DNA of 64,000 bases from Acidobacteriota bacterium (GTDB lineage: Bacteria > Acidobacteriota > Terriglobia > Bryobacterales > Bryobacteraceae): the NCBI GenBank assembly GCA_026393985.1, contig JAPKZB010000092.1, positions 124,001 to 188,000 of the forward strand, read 5' to 3'. The notes under the pieces are model-generated. The model made no database searches and was not told where the DNA came from. It saw only the letters and a list, made by a program, of their open reading frames with translations. A program made the translations under genes and the position numbers. Below, piece by piece: positions 42,201-50,352 of this stretch; position 1 is the first letter of the stretch, and the number at the start of each line of letters is the position of its first letter.

Positions 42201-42230
42201 TTGACTAGCCCTAGCTAAGGTCATTATAGT
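42201..42230 (+). promoter_or_regulatory. Sigma70-type promoter of the nuo operon
   Basis: TTGACT (42201-42206) and TATAGT (42225-42230) are separated by 18 bases; each matches the consensus at 5 of 6 positions. It predicts a transcript starting near 42237 and a leader of about 43 bases before nuoA. The surrounding gap is markedly more AT-rich than the genes. Confidence 0.65.
42223..42228 (-). promoter_or_regulatory. Consensus TATAAT -10 element facing thiS
   Basis: The minus strand reads TATAAT, 62 bases upstream of thiS, overlapping the -10 of the nuo promoter on the other strand. No good -35 is found at 16-18 bases, so it is weaker evidence. If both are used, polymerase binding for thiS and nuo would be mutually exclusive. 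Confidence 0.35.
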
Positions 42231-42279
42231 TTTAGTAGGGGCTTCCGTCCGGCCTCTCTCCGCCTTTCCCTTTTAACCG

Positions 42280-42741
42280 ATGTTGCCAACGTCACTGCCC
42301 GAGTCCTATTTACCCGTCCTCTTGACGTGGATGTTTGCGATTACGAACGCGACCGGAATCATCGTCGCGGGCTACGTACTCGGCAAGAAGATCCGCAACA
42401 AGGCCAAGGACACCCCTTATGAATGCGGCATCACCCCCACCGGAAGCGCTAAAGAGCGCTTCAGCGTGAAGTTTTACCTGGTGGCGATGCTTTTCATCTT
42501 GTTTGACATCGAGGCCGTGTTCCTCTACCCGTGGGCCGTTGTGTACCGCGATCTGAAGTGGTTCGGCTTTGTGGAGATGCTCCTGTTCGTAGTTTTGGTC
42601 CTTGCCGGTTTTTTCTACATCTGGAAAAAGGGAGTGCTCGATTGGAGTCAAACCGAAGAGGTGGAGCGGAAAGCCGCCGCTGGGCTTCTGCGGCGGACGG
42701 GCAAGACTCTCGAGCCCGAGAAGGTTACCCATGTTGCCTGA
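42280..42741 (+). CDS. nuoA: NADH-quinone oxidoreductase subunit A
   Basis: 153-residue NuoA, a three-helix subunit of the complex I membrane arm near the quinone site. The conserved loop DTPYECGITPTGSAKERFSV with its Cys and the second helix YLVAMLFILFDIEAVFLYPW are diagnostic. The C-terminal tail (GLLRRTGKTLEPEKVTHVA) is longer than in most NuoA. First gene of the operon; its end overlaps nuoC by 11 bases, so there is no room for nuoB, which normally comes next. Confidence 0.96.
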   Translation: MLPTSLPESYLPVLLTWMFAITNATGIIVAGYVLGKKIRNKAKDTPYECGITPTGSAKERFSVKFYLVAMLFILFDIEAVFLYPWAVVYRDLKWFGFVEMLLFVVLVLAGFFYIWKKGVLDWSQTEEVERKAAAGLLRRTGKTLEPEKVTHVA

Positions 42742-43213
42742 ACAGCTTCAGGAAAATGAACTGGCCGCGGCTTTGGCCGCGCATTATCCCGCCGCCATCA
42801 CCGGGGCGGTGGTCGCGCACGGCGAATTGACCTTGCACATTGAGCCGGACGACATTCTGGCGGTTCTCGAATTCTTCAAGCGGCAGCAGCAGTTTGAGCG
42901 CCTGTCGACGGTGACAGCGGTGGATCGTTACCCTCTCGAACCTCGCTTTGAAATTGTTTACCATCTGCAGTCGGTGGCGCGAAATCTGCGGGTGCGCCTG
43001 AAGGCTTCGGTTGCCGGCGAGATCTCCTCCGCCACGGCCGTCTACGCCGCGGCGAACTGGTACGAACGGGAGGTGTTCGACCTGTTTGGCGTCGTCTTCA
43101 GCGGGCATCCCAATCCGAAGCGGATCATGATGCCGGACGACTGGGAAGGACATCCCCTGCGCCGCGACTTCCCGACCCACGGATTCAAGTACACCTACGG
43201 CGAGCAGCAATAA
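42731..43213 (+). CDS. nuoC: NADH-quinone oxidoreductase subunit C
   Basis: 160-residue NuoC of the peripheral arm, of unfused type. The C-terminal signature is clear: ANWYEREVFDLFGVVFSGHPNPKRIMMPDDWEGHPLRRDFP, here cited in parts (NWYEREVFDLFG; MPDDWEGHPLRRDFP). The start ATG 42731 lies within the end of nuoA, indicating coupled translation. nuoD follows after 13 bases. Confidence 0.95.
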   Translation: MLPEQLQENELAAALAAHYPAAITGAVVAHGELTLHIEPDDILAVLEFFKRQQQFERLSTVTAVDRYPLEPRFEIVYHLQSVARNLRVRLKASVAGEISSATAVYAAANWYEREVFDLFGVVFSGHPNPKRIMMPDDWEGHPLRRDFPTHGFKYTYGEQQ

Positions 43214-43226
43214 CCCTTCGAGGAAT

Positions 43227-44444
43227 ATGAGCGAAACCATCACAGAGCCCTTGTTGCATCAGGAGCCCGAGGCGGGAGCCACGCGGCGCATGACCCTGAA
43301 TATGGGCCCGCAGCACCCCTCGACGCACGGCGTCCTCCGGGTGGTGCTCGAACTCGACGGCGAGTTCATTGAAAAGGCGACGCCGGAGATCGGCTATCTA
43401 CACACGGGTATTGAAAAGCAGTGCGAGGCGTTGAACTGGCAGCAGGTGATCACACTCACCGACCGCGTCGACTACCTGGCCAATCTTTCAAACAACCTGT
43501 GCTACTCGCTGGCGGTGGAAAAACTGCTGGGGCTTGAGGTTCCGCCCAAGGCGCAGTTTTTGCGGGTTCTGCTGGCGGAGTTGACCCGCATCAACAGCCA
43601 TCTGGTGTGGCTGGGTACCCATGCGCTCGACCTGGGCGCGATGACGATGTTCTTCCTGACGTTCCGCGAGCGGGAAGACCTGCTGCGGATCTTTGAGATG
43701 TTCAGCGGCCAGCGGCTGATGACGAGCTATATTCGCCCGGGTGGCCTGGCGCTCGATCCGCCGCGGGGCTGGGAGAAGCCCGTGCGGGCGTTCCTCGCAG
43801 ATTTTCCGAGCAAGATCGACGAATACGAGTCGCTGCTGAACGCCAACCCCATCTGGCTGAGGCGGACGCAGGGCATCGGCATCCTGCCGGTCGACGAGAT
43901 GCTCGAAATCGGCATCACCGGTCCGCTCATCCGCGCTGCCGGTATCCCGCTCGATGCGCGCAAGATGACGCCCTATTCGAGCTACGAGAAGTTTGATTTC
44001 AACGTCCCGACCGAGACCGGCAACGACGTATTCGCGCGGTACACCGTGCGCATGGCCGAGATGCGGGAGAGCCTGAAGATCGTCAAGCAGGCGCTTGAGG
44101 GGATGCCCGAGGGCCCCACGCGGGCCGAGGCCCACCGCGTGGTTCTGCCGGAGCGCGAAAAGATGAAGACGCAGATGGAAGCTCTCATCTACCACTTCAA
44201 GATTGTGACCGAAGGCATTGCCGTGCCCGAAGGCGAGGTGTTCCAGGTGGTGGAATCGCCGCGCGGGGAATTGGGCTACTACGTGGTCAGCGACGGCAGC
44301 GGCAAGCCGCTCCGGGTGCACATGCGCACGCCCAGTTTCGGCAATCTACAGGGACTGCCGAATCTGGTCGAAAAGCGGCAGATCTCCGACTCCATCGCCA
44401 TCATGGGCAGCCTCGACTTCGTATTGGGAGATTGTGATCGATGA
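43227..44444 (+). CDS. nuoD: NADH-quinone oxidoreductase subunit D
   Basis: 405-residue 49-kDa-type subunit that forms the quinone-binding cavity together with NuoB. Conserved: LNMGPQHPSTHGVLR with the quinone-cavity His, EIGYLHTGIEK, TRINSHLVWLG, SYIRPGGLALD and PRGELGYYVVSDGSGKP. The C-terminal segment SIAIMGSLDFVLGDCDR is normal. It overlaps nuoE by ATGA. Its direct partner NuoB is not encoded in the window. Confidence 0.97.
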   Translation: MSETITEPLLHQEPEAGATRRMTLNMGPQHPSTHGVLRVVLELDGEFIEKATPEIGYLHTGIEKQCEALNWQQVITLTDRVDYLANLSNNLCYSLAVEKLLGLEVPPKAQFLRVLLAELTRINSHLVWLGTHALDLGAMTMFFLTFREREDLLRIFEMFSGQRLMTSYIRPGGLALDPPRGWEKPVRAFLADFPSKIDEYESLLNANPIWLRRTQGIGILPVDEMLEIGITGPLIRAAGIPLDARKMTPYSSYEKFDFNVPTETGNDVFARYTVRMAEMRESLKIVKQALEGMPEGPTRAEAHRVVLPEREKMKTQMEALIYHFKIVTEGIAVPEGEVFQVVESPRGELGYYVVSDGSGKPLRVHMRTPSFGNLQGLPNLVEKRQISDSIAIMGSLDFVLGDCDR

Positions 44445-44917
44445 CGTTTTCTCCGGAATTGGAAGCAAAGTTCGCCGACCTCATCACGCACTATCCGGAA
44501 GGTCGGCAGCGCGCCGCCCTGATCCCGATGCTGATGTTCGGGCAGGAGGAGGTGGGCTCGATCACCAACGAGTTCATGAATGAGGTGGCCCGGCGGCTGG
44601 GTCTGACTCCGATGCAGGTGGACGAGGTGGTTGGCTACTACTCCATGCTGCACAAAAAGCCCATGGGGAAGTATCACGTGCAGGTTTGCACCAACGTTGC
44701 CTGCATGCTGCGCGGCGGAGCCGAACTGTACGACCACGCCTGCCACAAACTGGGCCTGGGCCACAAAGAGGTGTCCGCCGATGGTCTTGTTTCCCTTGAA
44801 GAGGTGGAGTGCATGGGCGCCTGCTCCTGGGCCCCCGCCGTGCAAGTGAACTTCGACTTCCATCACGAAGTGACCGCCGATCAGTTAGACACGATCCTGG
44901 AGGGTCTGAAGAAGTGA
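44441..44917 (+). CDS. nuoE: NADH-quinone oxidoreductase subunit E
   Basis: 158-residue thioredoxin-fold subunit carrying the N1a [2Fe-2S] cluster. The four Cys ligands are visible as VQVCTNVACMLRG (C-x4-C) and VECMGACSWAP (C-x3-C). It forms the NADH-oxidising unit with NuoF. It overlaps nuoD (ATGA) and nuoF (GTGA) by 4 bases each. Confidence 0.96.
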   Translation: MTFSPELEAKFADLITHYPEGRQRAALIPMLMFGQEEVGSITNEFMNEVARRLGLTPMQVDEVVGYYSMLHKKPMGKYHVQVCTNVACMLRGGAELYDHACHKLGLGHKEVSADGLVSLEEVECMGACSWAPAVQVNFDFHHEVTADQLDTILEGLKK

Positions 44918-46221
44918 AGCTGTTCAACGAACCGAGTCCGCTCGAAACCAGAATCATCTCGTTCCGTTTTGGCCTCGAGAATTCCGCCTCCATCGACACC
45001 TATCTGGCCAACGACGGCTACCAGGCGCTGCGCAAAGCGCTCGCCATGACGCCGGACGACATCATTAACGAGGTGAAAGCCTCGAACCTGCGCGGCCGCG
45101 GCGGCGCCGGCTTCCCCACGGGCATGAAGTGGAGCTTTGTGCCGCGCGCCTCGGAGAAGCCGAAGTACATTGTCGTCAACGCCGATGAGTCCGAACCCGG
45201 CACCTGCAAAGACCGGCTGCTGATTCAGCACGATCCGCATCAGTTGATCGAGGGCTGTCTGCTCGGCGCGCTCGCCGTCGGCGCCAAGAAGGGTTGGGTC
45301 TATATCCGCGGCGAGTACAACTACCTCATCCACATCATGGATAAGGCGATCGCCGAGGCCTACAAGCACGGATACCTCGGCAAGAATATCGGCGGGACCG
45401 ATTTCTCCTTCGATCTCTACACCCACACCGGCGCCGGCGCCTACGAGTGCGGCGAAGAGTCGGCGCTGCTCGAGTCGCTTGAAGGCAAGCGCGGCGTGCC
45501 GCGGATTCGTCCGCCCTTTCCGGCTGTCTCGGGCGCCTTCCAGTCGCCGACGCTGCTCAACAATGTCGAAACCTTTTCTTCGGTTCCCGCGATTTTGCGG
45601 ATGGGCGGGCAGGCCTACGCCGATCTCGGCGTCCCCAAGTCCGGCGGCACGCGTCTGGTCTGCATGTCCGGCCACGTCAACAAGCCCGGCGTCTACGAAG
45701 TGCCCCTCGGCTTCCCGATGATGAAGTTCATCAACGAAATCGGCGGCGGCGTCTGGAAGGGTCGCGCGCTCAAAGCGGTGATTCCCGGCGGCTCTTCGAG
45801 CCCGCTGCTGAAGGCCGAGGAGTGCGACATTCCGATGGACTACGATTCGATCGCCAAGGCCGGCTCCATGCTCGGCTCCGGCGGTCTCATGGTGATGGAC
45901 GAGACCACGGATATGGTGAAGGTGGCGCTCCGCATCATGCGCTTCTATCAGCACGAAAGCTGCGGCTGGTGCATCCCGTGCCGCGAGGGCACGACCTGGC
46001 TCAAAAAGATGCTCCAGCGCGTCTCGGACGGCCACGGCCAGACCCGCGACATCGATCTGATCGGCGATCTGGCCCAGAACATGATGGGCCGGACCTTCTG
46101 CCCGCTCGGCGATGCCGCCGCCATGCCCACCATCGCCATCGTCAAGAAGTACAGGAACGAATTCGAAGAGTACGTGGCCAGAAACCCCTTCGCCGCTCCC
46201 GAACTCGTTTCCATTGCTTAG
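44914..46221 (+). CDS. nuoF: NADH-quinone oxidoreductase subunit F
   Basis: 435-residue flavoprotein that oxidises NADH. FMN/NADH site: LRGRGGAGFPTGMKWSF and NADESEPGTCKDR; glycine-rich AYECGEESALLESLEG; N3 [4Fe-4S] ligands in ESCGWCIPCREGT and FCPLGDAA. The start is GTG at 44914, overlapping the nuoE stop; the longer frame from 44809 is inside nuoE. It is followed after 7 bases by nuoG. Confidence 0.96.
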   Translation: MKLFNEPSPLETRIISFRFGLENSASIDTYLANDGYQALRKALAMTPDDIINEVKASNLRGRGGAGFPTGMKWSFVPRASEKPKYIVVNADESEPGTCKDRLLIQHDPHQLIEGCLLGALAVGAKKGWVYIRGEYNYLIHIMDKAIAEAYKHGYLGKNIGGTDFSFDLYTHTGAGAYECGEESALLESLEGKRGVPRIRPPFPAVSGAFQSPTLLNNVETFSSVPAILRMGGQAYADLGVPKSGGTRLVCMSGHVNKPGVYEVPLGFPMMKFINEIGGGVWKGRALKAVIPGGSSSPLLKAEECDIPMDYDSIAKAGSMLGSGGLMVMDETTDMVKVALRIMRFYQHESCGWCIPCREGTTWLKKMLQRVSDGHGQTRDIDLIGDLAQNMMGRTFCPLGDAAAMPTIAIVKKYRNEFEEYVARNPFAAPELVSIA

Positions 46222-46228
46222 GAGATCC

Positions 46229-48304
46229 ATGGCACTCGTCAACGTCACTATCAACGGGGTCCCGGTGCAGGCCGAAAACGGCGCCCTGCTCATCGAGGTT
46301 GCCAGGCAGAACGGCATTGAAATCCCTGCCTTTTGCTACTACGAAGGCATGTCGCTGCAAGCGGCCTGCCGCATGTGTCTGGTCGAGGTAGAAAAGGCGC
46401 CGAAGCTCATGGCCGGCTGCACGCTGCCGGTGGCCGAAGGCATGGTGGTCCGGACCGAATCGGAACCGGTGGTTAAGGCCCGCAAGACCACGCTCGAGTT
46501 CCTGCTGTCGAACCACCCCCTCGATTGTCCGGTTTGCGACAAGGGCGGGGAGTGCGAACTGCAGGACATGACCTTTAAGTATGGGGTCGGCGAAAGCCGC
46601 TTCACCGAGGTCAAGCAGCATGTGCCCGAAAAGCAGTGGAGCCCGGTGGTCTTCTACGACGCCCCGCGGTGCATCCTATGCTATCGCTGCGTCCGCGTCT
46701 GCAACGAAGGCATGGGCGTGGGTGCGCTTGGCATCTCCTACCGCGGCGTCAACGCGGAAATCATCCCCTCGCATGGCGATCACCTCGAATGCGACGAGTG
46801 CGGCAGCTGTATCGACATCTGCCCGGTGGGTTCGCTAACCTCCGGCATCTACCGCTACAAGACGCGCCCCTGGGAGATGGAGCACGTCGGCACCGTCTGC
46901 ACGCACTGCTCGAACGGCTGCAAGACCACTCTGGGCGTCCGCAACAACGAGATTGTCCGCGGCAACAACCGGGACAAGAGCGGCATCAACGGCGAGTTCC
47001 TCTGCGTCAAGGGCCGGTATGCATTCGATTTCACGCAGCATCCGGAACGGCTGCAAACGCCGCTCGTTCGCAACGAGGCCGGCGAACTCGAACCGGCCAG
47101 TTGGAGCCGCGCGCTCAAGCTGGTAGCCGAAAAGTTCAAGGCCCTCGCCGGGCCGGAGTTCGGTGTCATCGGTTCCACGCGCACGACGAATGAAGAGAAC
47201 TATCTCCTGCAGAAGTTCGCCCGCACGGCGCTCGGCACCTACAGCATCGATCACCACCGCACCGGCGACGTCGTCACGCTGATCGACGCGCTGAGCGGCA
47301 AGACTGGCCAACTCGCCGCCATCGAGGATCTCTACACCTCCAAAGCCGTGCTGGTCGTCGCCAGCGACCTCGCCCAGCAGCATCCGCTGCTCGCCGGCAA
47401 GATCCGCGCCAACTTCCGCCACCACAAGGCGGCCGTCTACGCCGTCACCCCCGGCCCCGTCCGCGAAGATAAGATCGCCCGCAAGTCCATCCGCATCGCG
47501 GAAGCGGACTCGCTGGCCGGCGTCGAGCAGTTGCGCGAGTTGCTGGCCAAGGAGACCGAACTGGTCATCGTCTTCGGCGATGCCGTCCAGGGCGACAAGG
47601 TGCGCCAACTGGTCGCCTTCGGCGAATCGCTCGGCATCCCGGTCAAATACATCGCCCTGGTCGACTACGCCAACTCCCGCGGCGCGCTCGACATGGGCCT
47701 GCTGCCCGGCCTCGCCCCCGGCTACCACGCCGCCGCCCCCGGCCGCAGTCTGCAGCAGATGCTCGACGATTCCTCGCTCGCGGCCCTCTGGGTCGTCGGC
47801 GCCAACCCGCTCAAGGGCGGCCGGAAGCTCGCCGCCTCGGGCGCCTTCGTCGTCGTACAGGATCTTTTTCTCACCGAAACGGCCCAACGCGCCGACGTCG
47901 TTCTCCCGGCCGCCTCGGCCTATGAGAAGAACGGCACGGTCACCAACGTCTGCGGCCAGGTGCAGCGCCTCAAAAAGGGCGTCGAAACGGTGGGTGCGAA
48001 GACGGACCTGGCCATCATCGGTCTGCTTGCCCGCGGCATGGGCGTTGACCTCGGTAAAGTGGATGCTGACGCGGTCTTTGCTGAGATCGCGGCCTCGGTC
48101 CCTGGCTATAACCAGTTGCCGATGCCCGTCATTCTTACCGGCGGCGCCGCGCAGACCCATCCGGTCAACGGGGGCGTCCCGGCCAGTCTGGTGCCTGGCC
48201 TCATCGCCAGCGCTCGCGATACTCTGTTTACCACCGGCTCGCTCACCCGCTACTCCAAAATCCTTAACGAAGTGCTCGAGAAACCCGGAGCCCTCTACCG
48301 CTAA
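46229..48304 (+). CDS. nuoG: NADH-quinone oxidoreductase subunit G, with N7 cluster motif
   Basis: 691 residues. N-terminal [2Fe-2S] domain: PAFCYYEGMSLQAACRMC and GCTLPV (N1b). N5 ligands: HPLDCPVCDKGGEC. N4 ligands: CILCYRCVRVC and CDECGSCIDICPVG. The molybdopterin-oxidoreductase-like domain starts with CTHCSNGCKTTLGV and a fourth Cys in FLCVKGRY, the ligand pattern of the extra N7 cluster found in E. coli and Thermus but lost in many others. A strong Shine-Dalgarno GGAG lies 4 bases before ATG 46229. It overlaps nuoH by one base (TAATG). Confidence 0.96.
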   Translation: MALVNVTINGVPVQAENGALLIEVARQNGIEIPAFCYYEGMSLQAACRMCLVEVEKAPKLMAGCTLPVAEGMVVRTESEPVVKARKTTLEFLLSNHPLDCPVCDKGGECELQDMTFKYGVGESRFTEVKQHVPEKQWSPVVFYDAPRCILCYRCVRVCNEGMGVGALGISYRGVNAEIIPSHGDHLECDECGSCIDICPVGSLTSGIYRYKTRPWEMEHVGTVCTHCSNGCKTTLGVRNNEIVRGNNRDKSGINGEFLCVKGRYAFDFTQHPERLQTPLVRNEAGELEPASWSRALKLVAEKFKALAGPEFGVIGSTRTTNEENYLLQKFARTALGTYSIDHHRTGDVVTLIDALSGKTGQLAAIEDLYTSKAVLVVASDLAQQHPLLAGKIRANFRHHKAAVYAVTPGPVREDKIARKSIRIAEADSLAGVEQLRELLAKETELVIVFGDAVQGDKVRQLVAFGESLGIPVKYIALVDYANSRGALDMGLLPGLAPGYHAAAPGRSLQQMLDDSSLAALWVVGANPLKGGRKLAASGAFVVVQDLFLTETAQRADVVLPAASAYEKNGTVTNVCGQVQRLKKGVETVGAKTDLAIIGLLARGMGVDLGKVDADAVFAEIAASVPGYNQLPMPVILTGGAAQTHPVNGGVPASLVPGLIASARDTLFTTGSLTRYSKILNEVLEKPGALYR

Positions 48305-49491
48305 TGGACTTCATCCTTCTGTCGATTCTCAAGACGGCTATCGCCGCCCCCGTGCTACTCGGGACCCTCGCCTATCTCGTCTGGATCGAACGCAAGGTCC
48401 TTGCCCACGTGCAGCTCCGCATGGGTCCGTCCCGCGTGGGTCCGCACGGTCTGTTGCAGCCCATCGCCGACGCGATCAAGCTGCTCACCAAAGAAGATTT
48501 CATCCCGAGCTACGTCAATCACTTCTACTACTGGCTCGCCCCGTGGCTCGCGCTGATGTTCGCCGTCACGGCCATTTCGGTGCTCCCGGTCGGCCCGGTC
48601 ATCGAACTGTTTGGCGTCAAGACGAACATGGGCCAGGCGGATATCTCCATCGGCCTGCTGCTGATTCTCGGCCTGACCGGGATGGGCGTCTACGGCATTG
48701 CACTCGCCGGCTGGAGTTCGAACAATAAGTACTCGCTGCTCGGTGGCCTGCGCAGTTCGGCGCAGATGGTCTCCTATGAGCTCCCGATGGCTCTCGCCAT
48801 CGCCTCCCCTTTGCTGATCGTCAATTCGTTGAACCTGCGCGAGATCGTCAACGGTCAGGCCGGCTACGTCTTCGGCATCATCCCCAACTGGAACGCCATC
48901 GGCGGCCTGCAGATCTTCAGCTTCCTGATCTATCTCATCTGCGCCTTCGCCGAAACCAACCGCATTCCCTTCGACCTGCCCGAAGCGGAAAACGAACTCG
49001 TTTCCGGCTACAACACCGAGTACAGCTCCATGAAGTTCGCGGCGTTCTTCATGGCCGAGTACGCCAACATCATTACCGCCTGTTCGGTGGCCACCACGCT
49101 CTTCCTCGGCGGCTGGCACCCGATCATCCCGAACGAACTCGGCGGCCAGTTCATCCCGACGCTCCTCTGCCTATTCTTCGCCGGGGTGCTCTTCTACCAC
49201 GCGCTCAACCCGGCCCGGCCGTCCGACCGGATCTCGATGGGCGTTATCGGCCTAGTGATCGCGGGCCTGGGCGTGGTGTTCCAGGTGCCGGTGGTCAAAG
49301 AGCTAGCCCAGCCCCTGTTCTGGTTCGCCTCGAAGGCCGGCTTCCTGATCTTTGTCTTCATCTGGGTTCGCGGTACGGTGCCGCGTTTCCGTTACGACCA
49401 ATTGATGCGCTTTGCCTGGCTGGTGCTTTTCCCGGCCGCGCTGCTCAATCTTCTCTTCACCGCCTTCGTGGTCGCGGCCAAATCGAACTAG
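48304..49491 (+). CDS. nuoH: NADH-quinone oxidoreductase subunit H
   Basis: 395-residue membrane subunit that links the quinone cavity to the proton pumps. Conserved matrix loops: [20 protein letters not shown] and [20 protein letters not shown], then [14 protein letters not shown]. The C-terminal part has [18 protein letters not shown]. The next gene is nuoJ after 16 bases; nuoI, which normally sits here, is missing. Confidence 0.97.
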   Translation: MDFILLSILKTAIAAPVLLGTLAYLVWIERKVLAHVQLRMGPSRVGPHGLLQPIADAIKLLTKEDFIPSYVNHFYYWLAPWLALMFAVTAISVLPVGPVIELFGVKTNMGQADISIGLLLILGLTGMGVYGIALAGWSSNNKYSLLGGLRSSAQMVSYELPMALAIASPLLIVNSLNLREIVNGQAGYVFGIIPNWNAIGGLQIFSFLIYLICAFAETNRIPFDLPEAENELVSGYNTEYSSMKFAAFFMAEYANIITACSVATTLFLGGWHPIIPNELGGQFIPTLLCLFFAGVLFYHALNPARPSDRISMGVIGLVIAGLGVVFQVPVVKELAQPLFWFASKAGFLIFVFIWVRGTVPRFRYDQLMRFAWLVLFPAALLNLLFTAFVVAAKSN

Positions 49492-49507
49492 CACTCCTTT
49501 CACCAAC

Positions 49508-50008
49508 ATGGACGTCATTCTCTTCACCTTCTTCGCTCTCGTCGCCATCGTGGGCGCCGTCAGTCTCGTCCTGCAGAAGCATCCCATCTCGAGTGCGCTC
49601 TCGCTGGTTTCGGTCATGGTCGCCCTTGCCGTGCTCTTCCTGCTGTTGGGAGCGGAGTTCATCGCCGCCGCGCAGCTCGTCGTCTACTCGGGCGCCATCA
49701 TGGTGCTGTTCGTCTTCGTCATCATGCTCTTGAACGCGGGCGCAGAGCGGGAGAGCCGCAAAGGGGGCTTGGCGCAGTTTCTGGGGCTGCCGCTCACCGC
49801 GATTCTGCTCGTGTTCGCCAGCTCCGTCATCACGCAGTCCATGTCCAACGCCAAGGCTGTGAAGTTCGGCGCCTTCGCGGGCGGCGGTCCGCGGGAGGTC
49901 GGCTGGGAGCTGTTTACCCGCTATCTGCTGCCGTTTGAAGTCACGTCCATTCTGATCCTGATTGCCATCGCCGGCGCCGTCGTTCTGGCCCGCAAGGAGA
50001 TCGACTAA
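49508..50008 (+). CDS. nuoJ: NADH-quinone oxidoreductase subunit J
   Basis: 166-residue five-helix membrane subunit. The third helix shows the conserved [21 protein letters not shown] segment, whose pi-bulge region is important for coupling. ATG 49508 starts [20 protein letters not shown]; the upstream in-frame part lies inside nuoH. The stop overlaps the nuoK start by one base. Confidence 0.95.
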   Translation: MDVILFTFFALVAIVGAVSLVLQKHPISSALSLVSVMVALAVLFLLLGAEFIAAAQLVVYSGAIMVLFVFVIMLLNAGAERESRKGGLAQFLGLPLTAILLVFASSVITQSMSNAKAVKFGAFAGGGPREVGWELFTRYLLPFEVTSILILIAIAGAVVLARKEID

Positions 50009-50346
50009 TGACGCACCTGCTGCCGCCGGAGTTCTTCACGACCACCGTCCCGCTCAACGCCTACCTCATCCTCAGCGCGATTCTGTTCGCCATTGGCGCC
50101 TGTGGCTTCCTGTTCCGCAAGAACATCATCACGATCTACATGTGCATTGAGCTGATGCTCAATGCGGTCAACCTCAGCTTCGTTACCTTCTCTTATCAGT
50201 TTGGCAAGGTGGACGGCCAGATCTACAGCTTCTTTGTCATGGTGGTGGCGGCCGCCGAAGCCGCCGTTGGCCTCGCTATCATCCTCACCATCTTCCGCAA
50301 CCGGAATACGCTCCAGATCGACGAGATCGACACGCTCAAAAACTAG
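50008..50346 (+). CDS. nuoK: NADH-quinone oxidoreductase subunit K
   Basis: 112-residue three-helix subunit related to MrpC. Conserved acidic residues are present: [13 protein letters not shown] (Glu in helix 2) and [13 protein letters not shown] (Glu in helix 3), which form part of the proton path. A slightly extended C-terminus ([16 protein letters not shown]) is typical. nuoL follows after 6 bases. Confidence 0.96.
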   Translation: MTHLLPPEFFTTTVPLNAYLILSAILFAIGACGFLFRKNIITIYMCIELMLNAVNLSFVTFSYQFGKVDGQIYSFFVMVVAAAEAAVGLAIILTIFRNRNTLQIDEIDTLKN

Positions 50347-50352
50347 AACCCA

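Noticed and set aside
42162-42279. TPP riboswitch upstream of thiS
   Set aside because: No CUGAGA or other conserved thi-box segment is present on the minus strand; the gap is also too short for a riboswitch plus promoter.
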